Assembly: GCA_001298555.1 (NCBI GenBank)
Contig: LJCW01000098.1
Coordinates: 1-64,000, forward strand
Source of the DNA: Actinobacteria bacterium OV450
Lineage (GTDB): Bacteria > Actinomycetota > Actinomycetes > Streptomycetales > Streptomycetaceae
Length of the DNA: 64,000 nucleotides
Reading direction: 5' to 3'
Positions 1 through 8,405 of the stretch are shown here, piece after piece (the first letter of the stretch is position 1; each line of letters begins with the position of its first letter). Both the position numbers and the translations under genes were made by a program. The notes beneath the pieces are model-generated. The model was not told where the DNA came from and made no database searches. It saw nothing but the letters and a program-made list of their open reading frames with translations.

Positions 1-850
1 CGGGGGCCGGGGCGGGGGGGGGGGCGGGCTGCCAGCCGGGGCCGCGGAAGACGCGGCCGGCACGCTCGCGCCAGCTGCGGGCGGCGCGGACGTCGCGGGC
101 GATGGCCGCGTACTCGTGGGTGGCCACGCGCAGCGGGTTGAAGGTGTCGATGTTCTTGGTGAGCCCGTAGACGGGCCTGTCGGTCTCCCCGACCCAGGAG
201 CCGAACATCCGGTCCCAGACGATCAGGATCCCGCCGAAGTTGCGGTCCAGGTAGCCGCCCTGGGAGGCGTGGTGGACGCGGTGGTGGGAGGGGGGGTTGA
301 AAACGTACTCGTAGGGGCGCGGCAGCTTCCCGATGCGCTCGGTGTGGACCCAGAACTGGTACAGGAGGTTGAGGCCGTAGCAGAACGGGATCGCGGCCGG
401 GTGCACGCCGAGGGCGACCATCGGCAGGTAGAACCACCAGGTGGTGGCGCTGGTCCAGGGCTGGCGCAGGGCGGTCGTGAGGTTGAACCGCCGGCTGCTG
501 TGGTGGACGACGTGACAGGCCCACAGGATGCGGACGACGTGGTGGAGCCGGTGCTGCCAGTAGTAGAGGAAGTCCTGCGCGAGCAGCATCAGCAGGGCGG
601 TCCACCACAGGAACGGCACGCGCAGTGGGGTCAGTTCGTAGACCGCCGTGAAGACCGCGACGACCGGGATCTTCCAGAGCAGGTCGAAGCCGATGCTGCC
701 GAGACCCATGGCGACGCTCGTGACCGCGTCCTTGGTCTCGTAGCCGGCGGCGTCGTCGTCGGGGTGGAGCCGGTAGCTCACCACCTCGATGACGGTGAGC
801 AGCACGAAGGCAGGTATGGACCACAGCACGACATCGGGCAGGTTCGGCAT
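1..850 (-). CDS. sterol desaturase / fatty acid hydroxylase family protein (3' end off window)
   Basis: Integral-membrane di-iron oxygenase of the sterol desaturase/fatty acid hydroxylase superfamily; the substrate cannot be told. The start ATG is at 850..848 and about 283 codons are visible before the window edge, so the C-terminus is missing. The three diagnostic histidine clusters are present: HRLHH at residues 100-104, HVVHH at 113-117 and HHRVHH at 189-194, between hydrophobic segments near residues 7-25, 50-70 and 78-98. It is divergent from the NACHT gene. There is no clear Shine-Dalgarno, but TATGGT lies 6 nt before the ATG, suggesting a leaderless transcript. The extreme C-terminus is proline-rich and crosses an 11-G run at 14-24. 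Confidence 0.88.
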   Translation of the reverse strand, partial: MPNLPDVVLWSIPAFVLLTVIEVVSYRLHPDDDAAGYETKDAVTSVAMGLGSIGFDLLWKIPVVAVFTAVYELTPLRVPFLWWTALLMLLAQDFLYYWQHRLHHVVRILWACHVVHHSSRRFNLTTALRQPWTSATTWWFYLPMVALGVHPAAIPFCYGLNLLYQFWVHTERIGKLPRPYEYVFNPPSHHRVHHASQGGYLDRNFGGILIVWDRMFGSWVGETDRPVYGLTKNIDTFNPLRVATHEYAAIARDVRAARSWRERAGRVFRGPGWQPAPPPAPAP

Positions 851-856
851 GCCCGC

Positions 857-862
857 ACCATA
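857..862 (-). promoter_or_regulatory. putative -10 box (TATGGT) for leaderless sterol desaturase mRNA
   Basis: On the minus strand TATGGT fits the actinomycete TAnnnT -10 pattern and ends 6 nt before the ATG, so transcription would begin at or next to the start codon. No convincing -35 was seen. Confidence 0.4.
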
Positions 863-893
863 GAGCGGGTTCGGGGGCGCCGCCAGGGGTTGT

Positions 894-905
894 TACCGAT
901 CGGTA
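894..905. promoter_or_regulatory. perfect 12-bp palindrome in divergent promoter region
   Basis: TACCGATCGGTA is fully self-complementary and lies in the 113-bp gap between the divergent desaturase and NACHT genes. GTTACC occurs at 892-897 and again at 914-919. The size and symmetry fit a dimeric repressor site, but no regulator gene is adjacent. Confidence 0.45.
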
Positions 906-963
906 TCCATCGGTGTTACCCCGGGTTCGCGCGATGATGTACGGGCCAAGGGGAGGGCGGGGG

Positions 964-3900
964 ATGACGGGCTTCGAGACGGTTGTGCTGAAGGTGGCGG
1001 GGACGGCGGCGGGCGCACTGGTGAAGTCCCTGCTGGGACGCGCACCGGGGGCGGGTCTGGCCGCCGACCCGGCACATCCGGCGGCCCGCTGGCAGCGCCC
1101 GCAGGAACTGGGCGAGCCGGAGGTCCGCCGGCTCGCCCGCGTACTCGCCGAACGCCTGGGCGAGGCGGCGGACCGCCTGCCGGAGCACGAACGCCTGGCG
1201 GTGGTCGACGCGGTGGGCGACGCGTTCGCCGCGCTGGGGACGCTGGACGCGGAGGCGCTCTTCGGGGCGGACCTGGACCCGGCGGCGCTGGCCGCGACGC
1301 TGCTGCCGCCGCGCGGCGCGGCCCTGAGCGAGGCGGCCGAGTCCGTCTACCGCGACCTGGTCGCCCTGTGCTGCGCGCACGCCGTGGAGTACACGACGAC
1401 GCTGCCGGGCTTCGGGGCCCGCGCGGAGGTGGAGCTGATCCGCCGCACCGGCGAGCTGACGCGCGCCGTGGAGCGGCTGGGGCGGCACGAGGACGGCGCG
1501 GCCCACGCGTTCGAGGAGCGGTACGCGCGCTACGTCGCCGAGACCCACGGCCGCCTCCAGCTGTTCGGCCTGACCTCCAGCCGGGCCCGCGAGGAGTGGC
1601 CACTGGACCTGGCGTACATCAGCCTGGCGGTGAACGGCGAGCAGCTGCTGGAGGAGCCGGGCCGCCACTCGGCGATGAAGACCGAACTGGCGCTGAGTTC
1701 CTCCGAGCGCGTCCTGCTGCGCGGCCCGGCGGGTTCGGGCAAGAGCACCCTGGTGCAGTGGCTGGCCCTGAACGCGGCCCGCCGCAGCTTCAAGCCCGGC
1801 CTGCGCCACTGGAACACGCTGGTCCCCTTCGTCCTGCGGCTGCGCTCGTTCAACTCGCCGGAGGGCCTGCCGATGCCGCAGGACTGGCTGCGCGCCTCGG
1901 GCGTGCCGCTGCGGGCCCCCGACGGCTGGGTCGAGAACCTGCTGGCAGAGGGACGGGCGCTCGTCCTGGTCGACGGCGTCGACGAAGTGCCGTCCAGGCT
2001 CCGCAGCCGCACGGAGGACTGGCTCCGGTCCCTGCTCGCGGCCTATCCCCGGGCCCGCTACGTGGTGACCACCCGCCCGTCGGCCGTCCCGGAGGACTGG
2101 CTGACCGGGCAGGCGTTCTCCCTCCTCTCCCTGCTGCCGATGGAGCGCGCCGACGTCAGCGCGTTCATCACGCACTGGCACGACTCCGCCCGCGCGGAGT
2201 GCGGCTCCGAGGAGGAGCGGGCGGTCCTGGACCGGTACGAGACCTCGCTCGTCGAATCCGTCGGCTCCCGCCGGGACCTCGGATGGCTGGCCTCCAACCC
2301 CCTCATGTGCGCCCTGCTGTGCGCGCTGAACCGGGACCGCCGCATGCACCTGCCCCGGGCCCGCAAGGAGCTGTACGACGCCGCCCTGGACATGCTCCTC
2401 GTGCGCCGGGACACCGAACGCGACATATCCGGTGTCGAGGGGGTGTACCTCAGCAGGGACGAGCAGACCCTGCTGCTCCAGCGGCTCGCGTACTGGCTCA
2501 TCCGCAACGGCCAGGTGGAGGCGTCCTGCACGGAGGCGCAGGAGATGGTCGGCGAATGGCTCGCCGCGATGCCCCAGGTACGGGCGCAGGCCGGGGCCGA
2601 GCAGGTGTTCCGGCACCTGCTGATCCGCAGCGGGCTGCTCCGGGAGCCGGTGCCGGGGTCGGTCCACTTCGTGCACCGGACCTTCCAGGACTATCTGGGG
2701 GCCAAGGCGGCCGTGGAGGCACGGGACTTCGGCGTACTGGTGGGCAACGCCCACGAGGACGCGTGGGAGGACGTCGTCCGCATGGCGGTCGGGCACGCCC
2801 GCCCCGACGAGCGCGCGCGCCTGCTGCGGCAGCTGCTGCGGCGGGCCGACAAGGGCAAGCGGGACCACAGCCGCCTCGTCCTGCTGGCCGCGGCCTGCCT
2901 GGAGCACGCCCCGGAACTGGACCCCGCGGTCTGGCGCGAGGTGGAGGAGCGCACGGCGCACCTGCTGCCGCCGCACTCGGTGGGGCAGGCCGAGGAGCTG
3001 GCCAAGGCGGGCGAGCTGGTCCTGGAGCTGCTGCCCGGCCCGGCGGGTCTGGACGAGCAGCAGGCCGCCGCCGTCATCCGCACGGCAGCGCTGGTCGGCG
3101 GGGAGCGGGCGCTCCGGGTCATCGCCGGCTTCCGCCGGGACGACCGCTACGACGTGGTCCACGAACTGTCCGACTCCTGGGGGCGGTTCCCCACCGACGC
3201 GTACGCGGACGCGGTCCTCGCTGAGGCCCCCGTCCGCGTCGGCCACCTGCACGTGCGCACGCCGCAGGAGCTGGCCGTGCTCGGCCGGATGCCGCACATC
3301 CAGCGGGTCCACCTCACGTGGAACGGCCCCGTCCCGGAGGCGATCTCCGGGCGGCGGGACCTGGAGTGGCTGGTCATCCACCGCAATCCGGGACTGACCG
3401 ATCTGGCACCGCTGGCCGGGCACCCGTCGCTGCGGCACCTCGGAGTACTGGACTGCCCGGAGGTCTCGGGCATCGAGGCGGTCGCCGAGCTGTCGGCGGA
3501 CAGCCTCGCCTTCGGCTACCTCCGGGACGGCCTGTCGCTGGCCCCGCTGGCGGCGGTCGACGGGCTCAAGTCCCTGGTCATCGGGTTCGAGCCGCAGCAG
3601 CGGCGGATCGGGGACGTCCCGGCCGCCGAGGGGCTGACCTCCCTGGCCCTGTGGCAGGGCGTCCGCAGGATGACCCTCGACGGGATCGACCGGTGGCCGG
3701 GGGTGAAGGACCTGACGATCGCGGGCGGCATGCAGTACCGGGAGCTGGTCCGCTCGCTCCCGCTCCCGGGGCTGCACTCCCTGCAGCTGCGCCACGCCGC
3801 CCCCGTGTCGGCCGCGGCCCTCGTGCCGTACCAGCAGCTGACCGAACTCGTGCTGCTCAGGTGCGTGTTCGAGGGGACGCTGGAGCCGCTGACCGAGCTG

Positions 3901-4056
3901 CCCGGGCTGCGGCGGCTCGTCCTGCGCGAATGCCTGGGGACCCTGGACCTCTCACCGTTCGCGGAGACGGACGGGCTCGTGGTCGAGGTGGACCGGCGCA
4001 CCGGCGTGGTCGGCGCCGAGCGGATCCCGCCGGAGCGGCTCGTGTACCGGAACTGA
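964..4056 (+). CDS. NACHT-domain NTPase with C-terminal leucine-rich repeats (bacterial NLR-like)
   Basis: STAND-family P-loop NTPase of about 1030 aa. Residues 1-235 are helical and resemble the NNH-type N-terminal domain of actinobacterial NACHT proteins (FGL, then a segment with YISLAV). Walker A GPAGSGKST starts at residue 254 and Walker B LVLVDGVDEVP lies around 333-343. The NACHT-distal winged-helix motif VHRTFQDYLGAKA is near 568. From about 770 to the end it carries irregular LxxLxxL leucine-rich repeats. Start 964 was chosen because AAGGGGAGGG precedes that ATG; a GTG at 913 would add 17 residues. Related bacterial NACHT proteins include antiphage defence factors that sense a phage product and oligomerise. 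That role here is inference, since no separate effector gene is adjacent. Confidence 0.85.
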   Translation: MTGFETVVLKVAGTAAGALVKSLLGRAPGAGLAADPAHPAARWQRPQELGEPEVRRLARVLAERLGEAADRLPEHERLAVVDAVGDAFAALGTLDAEALFGADLDPAALAATLLPPRGAALSEAAESVYRDLVALCCAHAVEYTTTLPGFGARAEVELIRRTGELTRAVERLGRHEDGAAHAFEERYARYVAETHGRLQLFGLTSSRAREEWPLDLAYISLAVNGEQLLEEPGRHSAMKTELALSSSERVLLRGPAGSGKSTLVQWLALNAARRSFKPGLRHWNTLVPFVLRLRSFNSPEGLPMPQDWLRASGVPLRAPDGWVENLLAEGRALVLVDGVDEVPSRLRSRTEDWLRSLLAAYPRARYVVTTRPSAVPEDWLTGQAFSLLSLLPMERADVSAFITHWHDSARAECGSEEERAVLDRYETSLVESVGSRRDLGWLASNPLMCALLCALNRDRRMHLPRARKELYDAALDMLLVRRDTERDISGVEGVYLSRDEQTLLLQRLAYWLIRNGQVEASCTEAQEMVGEWLAAMPQVRAQAGAEQVFRHLLIRSGLLREPVPGSVHFVHRTFQDYLGAKAAVEARDFGVLVGNAHEDAWEDVVRMAVGHARPDERARLLRQLLRRADKGKRDHSRLVLLAAACLEHAPELDPAVWREVEERTAHLLPPHSVGQAEELAKAGELVLELLPGPAGLDEQQAAAVIRTAALVGGERALRVIAGFRRDDRYDVVHELSDSWGRFPTDAYADAVLAEAPVRVGHLHVRTPQELAVLGRMPHIQRVHLTWNGPVPEAISGRRDLEWLVIHRNPGLTDLAPLAGHPSLRHLGVLDCPEVSGIEAVAELSADSLAFGYLRDGLSLAPLAAVDGLKSLVIGFEPQQRRIGDVPAAEGLTSLALWQGVRRMTLDGIDRWPGVKDLTIAGGMQYRELVRSLPLPGLHSLQLRHAAPVSAAALVPYQQLTELVLLRCVFEGTLEPLTELPGLRRLVLRECLGTLDLSPFAETDGLVVEVDRRTGVVGAERIPPERLVYRN

Positions 4057-4078
4057 GCCGCCCGGCGGGGGCGCGGGA

Positions 4079-5299
4079 TCACCACACGCGGACGGAGCCT
4101 CCCCGGGCGAAGGCCGGGCTCGTGGCGTCCGGCGGGACCTGCGTCAGCGGCTCGGCGATCTCCGCGACCGTCGGGCCGTGCTTGGCCGCCAGCGCGTCCA
4201 GCAGGGCGAGGTCGAAGCCGTAGACGCGGGCCGCGTTGCCGCCGGCCATCGCGGCGACCTCCTCCCGCGGGAGGCCCGCGTACGCGATGCGCAGGCCTTC
4301 GCGGGAGAAGGGGGTGGTGCCCTCGTCGTGGGGGTAGTCGCTGCCCCACATGATCTTGTCGAGGCCGATCCGCTCCCGCAGCGGGACCTCGTGGGGGCGC
4401 ATGAAGCTGGCCCCCACGAAGCAGTTGTCCCGCCAGACCTCGCTCGGGCCCTTGCCCATGGACTCCGCCAGGCCCGCCCCGAACTTGGCCTCCGCGGTGG
4501 CCGACGCCGCGACCAGCCGGCCGTGGTAGTAGTCCAGCATGTCGAGCACGCCCGGGATCCAGCCGGAGCCCTGCTCGGTCAGGACCAGCTTCAGGCCGGG
4601 GTGGCGGCGGAAGGCCCCGCCGAAGATGAGGTGCCACAGGGCCCGGTGCGAGAACCAGGTGGTCTCCACCATGAACACCGCCCGGGCCGCCGGTTCGTCG
4701 CCGAGCGGCGGCGACGCCGAGCCGCCGTGGTGGTTGACCGGGACGCCCAGCTCGTCGCACACCGCCCAGATCGGGTCGTACACCGCCGAGTGGAGCTCCG
4801 GGACCGAGGAGCCGGGCGGGACGCCGGGCAGCAGGATGCCGCCGGTGAGGCCCGCCTCCCTCGTGCGGCGGATCTCCTTCACCGCCGCGTCCACGTCGTT
4901 CAGCAGGATCTGGACCACGCCCGCCCGGCCGCCCGGCGCGTCCGCGCAGAAGTCAGCCAGCCAGCGGTTGTGTGCCTGGAGCCCGGCCCAGCGCATCGTG
5001 TACTCCGCGGCCGTCGGCGGCTGGGCCATCAGGGAGGCCTTGGGGAAGAACGGCGGGATGGTGTTGGGGAAGACGACCTCGGCGACGATGCCGTCCGCCT
5101 CCAGTTCGGACAGCCGCCGCGCCGAGTTCCAGTTGCGGTCCGCGGTGTCCGCGAGGAGGTCCTCGTACGGGTTCACGTACGTGGCGGCCCAGGCGTCGAA
5201 CTCGTCGTGGTACCGCTTCTCCAGGTACGGCCTGTAGTCCAGCAGGTCGGCGCCGGCATGGCAGTCCGCCGAGATGACCGTGTAGCGGTCGTCCGTCAC
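4079..5299 (-). CDS. amidohydrolase-2 family protein (tandem copy 2)
   Basis: TIM-barrel amidohydrolase of the PF04909 type (406 aa), a family containing ACMSD-like nonoxidative decarboxylases and hydrolases. The N-terminus has ISADCHAG where relatives carry an HxH metal motif. A later metal-ligand region reads VNHHGGS, and the C-terminal Asp lies in WGSDYPHDEG. The GTG start overlaps the stop of the upstream amidohydrolase by 4 bp (GTGA), so translation is probably coupled. It is the last gene of the operon ADC-like, SDR, amidohydrolase, amidohydrolase. The substrate is unknown; neighbours suggest breakdown of a carboxylated compound. Confidence 0.85.
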   Translation of the reverse strand: MTDDRYTVISADCHAGADLLDYRPYLEKRYHDEFDAWAATYVNPYEDLLADTADRNWNSARRLSELEADGIVAEVVFPNTIPPFFPKASLMAQPPTAAEYTMRWAGLQAHNRWLADFCADAPGGRAGVVQILLNDVDAAVKEIRRTREAGLTGGILLPGVPPGSSVPELHSAVYDPIWAVCDELGVPVNHHGGSASPPLGDEPAARAVFMVETTWFSHRALWHLIFGGAFRRHPGLKLVLTEQGSGWIPGVLDMLDYYHGRLVAASATAEAKFGAGLAESMGKGPSEVWRDNCFVGASFMRPHEVPLRERIGLDKIMWGSDYPHDEGTTPFSREGLRIAYAGLPREEVAAMAGGNAARVYGFDLALLDALAAKHGPTVAEIAEPLTQVPPDATSPAFARGGSVRVW

Positions 5300-6588
5300 G
5301 GCGACACCCCCAGGACCGGGAAGTCGTTGTCCGTGAGCCAGTGGCGGCCCACCTGCCTGGAGCGCGCCCACGAGGCCTCGACGGAGGCCTGGTCGGCGCT
5401 CTGGCCCAGCTCGGCCGGCGTCGGGCCGATCCGGCGGGCGATCGGGGCGAGCTCGTCCGTGTCGAAGCCGAAGACGTCCGCCGCGGCCAGGCCCAGCATC
5501 CGGCGGGTCTCGCCGACGGGGATGTCGTGGAAGGTGTTCTTCAGCCAGCTCCGGGTGGCGGGCCAGGTCCCCTCGGGGTGGGGGAAGTCCGAGCCCCACA
5601 GGATGTTGTCCACGCCGATCTCGTAGCGCTGGGCGAGCTCGCGCCGTTTGGTGTTCGTCGCGCAGATGAACACCTGGCGGTCCAGGTACTCGCTCGGCGG
5701 GCGCTTCAGCTCCTCGAACGGCGACAGCTTCTTGCCGCCGTGCGCGCCGAGGTACAGCCGGTCCATGAACCACAGCTGGTTGGGCAGCCACCAGCAGCCC
5801 GATTCGGCCACGCCGAACTTCAGGCCCGGGTGCCGTTCGAAGACCCCGGACCAGAGCAGGAACCACAGCGGGCGGGCCGGCCACCACGTGACTTCGGAGA
5901 CGAAGATGCCCAGGTGGTCGCCGTACTCGTGGCGGGGCGAGGACCCGGAGTGGGTGACGACCGGCATCCGCGTCTCGGCCGCGGCCGCCCAGACGGGGTC
6001 GTAGCGGCGGTCGTGGTAGGGCGCCTTGTCCACCCACATCGCGGGGATCATCAGCGCGCCGAGCCCGGACTCCTTGGCCCGGTGGATCTCGGCGACGACC
6101 TTCGACGGCTCCCCCGTGACGGGCAGCAGGGCGACCCCGCAGTGCCGCTCGGGGCTCTCGGAGACGAACTCCGCCAGCCAGCGGTTGTGCGCCTGCGCGC
6201 CCGCCATGCCGAGCTCGGGATCCTGGTCCCCGGAAAGCCCGAGGCCCACCCCGAAGGGCGCGGCGGTCTGGCTGTCCACGGCGTCGGCGTCGGGGAAGAC
6301 GACCTCGGCGGCGACCCCGTCGCCGTCGAGCTCCTTCAGGCGCTGCGCGGTGTCCCAGCCGCCCTTGAGGCCTTCCTCGTGATCGTGGAACCACTTCTCG
6401 GCGAAGGCCTCGTTGCGGACGCCGAGGCGGGTGGCCTCGGCGCGGCGGGTGTCGCGCTGGCTCAGGAACTCGTCGAACTCGCGGTGGAAGCGGGAGTCGA
6501 GGTAGGGGCGGTACCGCTCGGTCGGCAGTCCCGCGTGGCAGTCGGAGGAGATGATCAGGTACGGGTCTTCGTACGGCGTGTCACTCAC
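5296..6588 (-). CDS. amidohydrolase-2 family protein (tandem copy 1)
   Basis: Paralogue of the next gene (430 aa), sharing its opening IISSDCHAG, the RPYLD segment, AEVVFP, AHNRWLAEF and WGSDFPHPEG. It also has DCHAG in place of HxH, a putative ligand His in VVTHSGS and the barrel Asp in GSDFP. The GTG start at 6588 is preceded by GAGGAG. It follows the SDR gene by 11 bp and overlaps the second amidohydrolase by 4 bp. Two diverged copies kept side by side suggest a heteromer or successive steps in one pathway, which is inference. Confidence 0.85.
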   Translation of the reverse strand: MSDTPYEDPYLIISSDCHAGLPTERYRPYLDSRFHREFDEFLSQRDTRRAEATRLGVRNEAFAEKWFHDHEEGLKGGWDTAQRLKELDGDGVAAEVVFPDADAVDSQTAAPFGVGLGLSGDQDPELGMAGAQAHNRWLAEFVSESPERHCGVALLPVTGEPSKVVAEIHRAKESGLGALMIPAMWVDKAPYHDRRYDPVWAAAAETRMPVVTHSGSSPRHEYGDHLGIFVSEVTWWPARPLWFLLWSGVFERHPGLKFGVAESGCWWLPNQLWFMDRLYLGAHGGKKLSPFEELKRPPSEYLDRQVFICATNTKRRELAQRYEIGVDNILWGSDFPHPEGTWPATRSWLKNTFHDIPVGETRRMLGLAAADVFGFDTDELAPIARRIGPTPAELGQSADQASVEASWARSRQVGRHWLTDNDFPVLGVSP

Positions 6589-6599
6589 GGCACGGCTCC

Positions 6600-7484
6600 T
6601 CAGTCGAGGATGAAACTCTCCAGGTAGGCGGGGTTGGCGCGGTCGAGCATCGACTGCGACCGGGCGCGGATCTGCCGGTCGCTGTGCTCGCTCGCCGGAA
6701 GCATCCAGAAGCGGTCGGCGCGGATGCCGTCGACGACGTGCTCGGCGACCTCCTCGACCGGGGTGAAGGCCACCTCGTGGCCGGCATCCCGCATCGCGGT
6801 CTCGTACTGTTCGAGGCTGCGGTACGGGGTCCTGCGCGGCCGCTGCTTGGCGTACCGCTCGGGCCGGTTGCGGTGCGACTCCCACAGCCCGGTGCGCAGC
6901 ATGTGCGGTCCGGGGAAGAGGACGGACGCGCCGATGGCGGCGCCCTCCGCCTTGAGGTGGGCGTACAGCGACTCGGTCATGGTGACCACGGCGGCTTTGG
7001 TGACGGCGTAGACGGAGGCGGTGGGCAGCGGGGCGATGCCTCCGTCGCCGGAGGAGGTGTTGACGACGTGGCCGGGGCCGCCGCCGGCGATCATGCGGGG
7101 GACGAAGGCCTGGATGCCGTGGAAGACGCCCCAGACGTTGACCGCGAAGGCCCATTTCCAGTCGTTGGGCTCGTGCTCCCACATCCGGCCTTCGGCGCCG
7201 GAGCCGACGCCCGCGTTGTTGCAGAGCACGTGCACGGCGCCGAAGGTCTCGTAGGCGGCGTCGGCCAGTGCGGTCACGGAGTCGCGGTCGCTGACGTCGA
7301 CGGCCCGGGCGAGCACCCGGGCGCCGTCGGCGGTCAGCTCGTCGGCGGCCTTGCCCAGGGCGCCCTCCTCCACGTCGGCGAGGACGACCGTCAGTCCCTC
7401 GGCCGCGAAACGGCGGGCCATGGCCAGGCCGATGCCACTGGCGGCGCCGGTGACGACGGCCACCTGTCCGGGTTCGAGGCGCAC
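6600..7484 (-). CDS. short-chain dehydrogenase/reductase
   Basis: Classical SDR oxidoreductase of 294 aa. TGAASGIG near residues 11-18 is the Rossmann dinucleotide motif, NNAG is present, Ser is in the NTSSGD segment and the catalytic YxxxK is YAVTK. The tail from about residue 190 is longer than in minimal SDRs, as in the extended SDR forms found in actinobacterial catabolic operons. The GTG start at 7484 lies 1 nt from the stop of the acetoacetate-decarboxylase-like gene. It probably oxidises or reduces a hydroxyl/keto intermediate handled by the flanking operon members; the substrate is unknown. Confidence 0.88.
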   Translation of the reverse strand: MRLEPGQVAVVTGAASGIGLAMARRFAAEGLTVVLADVEEGALGKAADELTADGARVLARAVDVSDRDSVTALADAAYETFGAVHVLCNNAGVGSGAEGRMWEHEPNDWKWAFAVNVWGVFHGIQAFVPRMIAGGGPGHVVNTSSGDGGIAPLPTASVYAVTKAAVVTMTESLYAHLKAEGAAIGASVLFPGPHMLRTGLWESHRNRPERYAKQRPRRTPYRSLEQYETAMRDAGHEVAFTPVEEVAEHVVDGIRADRFWMLPASEHSDRQIRARSQSMLDRANPAYLESFILD

Positions 7485-7485
7485 G

Positions 7486-8283
7486 TCACACGCTCCCCTC
7501 GGGCGGGCCGTCGAGGATCTGCATCGGGTCGTCGTAGCGCTGGTGGATGTACGGGAGGAGGGCCTGGGCGCTGATCCGCTCGACGACCCGGCCCTTCTGG
7601 TCGGTGGTCTTCTCGCCGATGGTGATCTCCGTGATCCGGCGTACGGGGAGGTCGGCGACGGGGTCGAACATCGACTCGCGCAGGACCACGTCACCGGTGA
7701 TGTGCTCCAGCTTGCGGACCTTCTCGTTGCGGGTGACGTGCACGAGCACCGGGTCGGCGTCGAAGCCGGATCCGTCCACCGCGGGAAGGAACTTGAAGTA
7801 GAAGTCGGTCTTGGGCGCGGGCTCGGGCAGCGGCAGCTCGCGGTCGACCGCCCCGCGCACCTCGACGAAGGCGATCCCGTGCCGGGCCAGGGCGGCCCGT
7901 ACGACGAGACCCTCGCGCTCGACGGTGACCTCGCCCAGCTTCTTCGGCTCCCCGAAGACCTCGCGCCCGCCGACGAGCGCCCGCTCGTGGGTCATGGGCA
8001 TGACCAGCGGGTACCAGCCCTCGACCCCGCCGTGCCGGGCGGCGACGGCCACCGAGCCGGCGCCGAGGGGGTATCCGGGCAGATCGACCCTGCTGATGTT
8101 GGCCCGCACCAGGGGCCGCTCGGCGGGCTTGAGCGGCGGCGGCAGGACCGCAGCCACCACGTCCGGGTCGCTCTCCCAGACCGCGACCACGCCGGTGGAC
8201 CAGATGTCGGGGAGCCGGGAACTCTTCTCGCGCGACGCCGCGATCTCGCCCTCGGTGCGCGCTCCGTACCGTACGCGTGCCAT
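7486..8283 (-). CDS. acetoacetate decarboxylase family protein
   Basis: Beta-barrel protein of the acetoacetate decarboxylase superfamily, about 265 aa. The segment GREVFGEPKKLGEV contains the lysine pair at the position of the Schiff-base lysine in true decarboxylases. Family members of this subtype may also act as hydratases or cyclases, so the reaction is not assured. The MARVRYGAR start at 8283 was preferred; an in-frame ATG at 8295 adds four residues and lies directly against GAGGG. It is the first gene of a four-gene minus-strand operon and faces the TetR gene across the palindrome at 8322-8336. Confidence 0.82.
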   Translation of the reverse strand: MARVRYGARTEGEIAASREKSSRLPDIWSTGVVAVWESDPDVVAAVLPPPLKPAERPLVRANISRVDLPGYPLGAGSVAVAARHGGVEGWYPLVMPMTHERALVGGREVFGEPKKLGEVTVEREGLVVRAALARHGIAFVEVRGAVDRELPLPEPAPKTDFYFKFLPAVDGSGFDADPVLVHVTRNEKVRKLEHITGDVVLRESMFDPVADLPVRRITEITIGEKTTDQKGRVVERISAQALLPYIHQRYDDPMQILDGPPEGSV

Positions 8284-8321
8284 GTATCGCACCATCCCTC
8301 AGTCTCGGGGGGAGCCGGTTC

Positions 8322-8336
8322 TGTAACACAGTTACA
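8322..8336. promoter_or_regulatory. TetR-type operator, perfect inverted repeat
   Basis: TGTAAC and GTTACA are perfect inverted arms separated by ACA. The site lies midway between the divergent ADC-like and TetR starts, as expected for an autoregulated TetR repressor controlling the catabolic operon. Confidence 0.7.
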
Positions 8337-8405
8337 CCGCCACCGATGAAGGTAAAGACCCCTGCACCGACCAGAACTGACGAACCGACAGATTGGTGGA
8401 GGACC

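Noticed and set aside
116..937. 273-codon open frame antisense to the desaturase gene
   Set aside because: The minus strand carries the three histidine clusters of a real enzyme; the plus-strand product is low-complexity Gly/Val/Glu-rich shadow.
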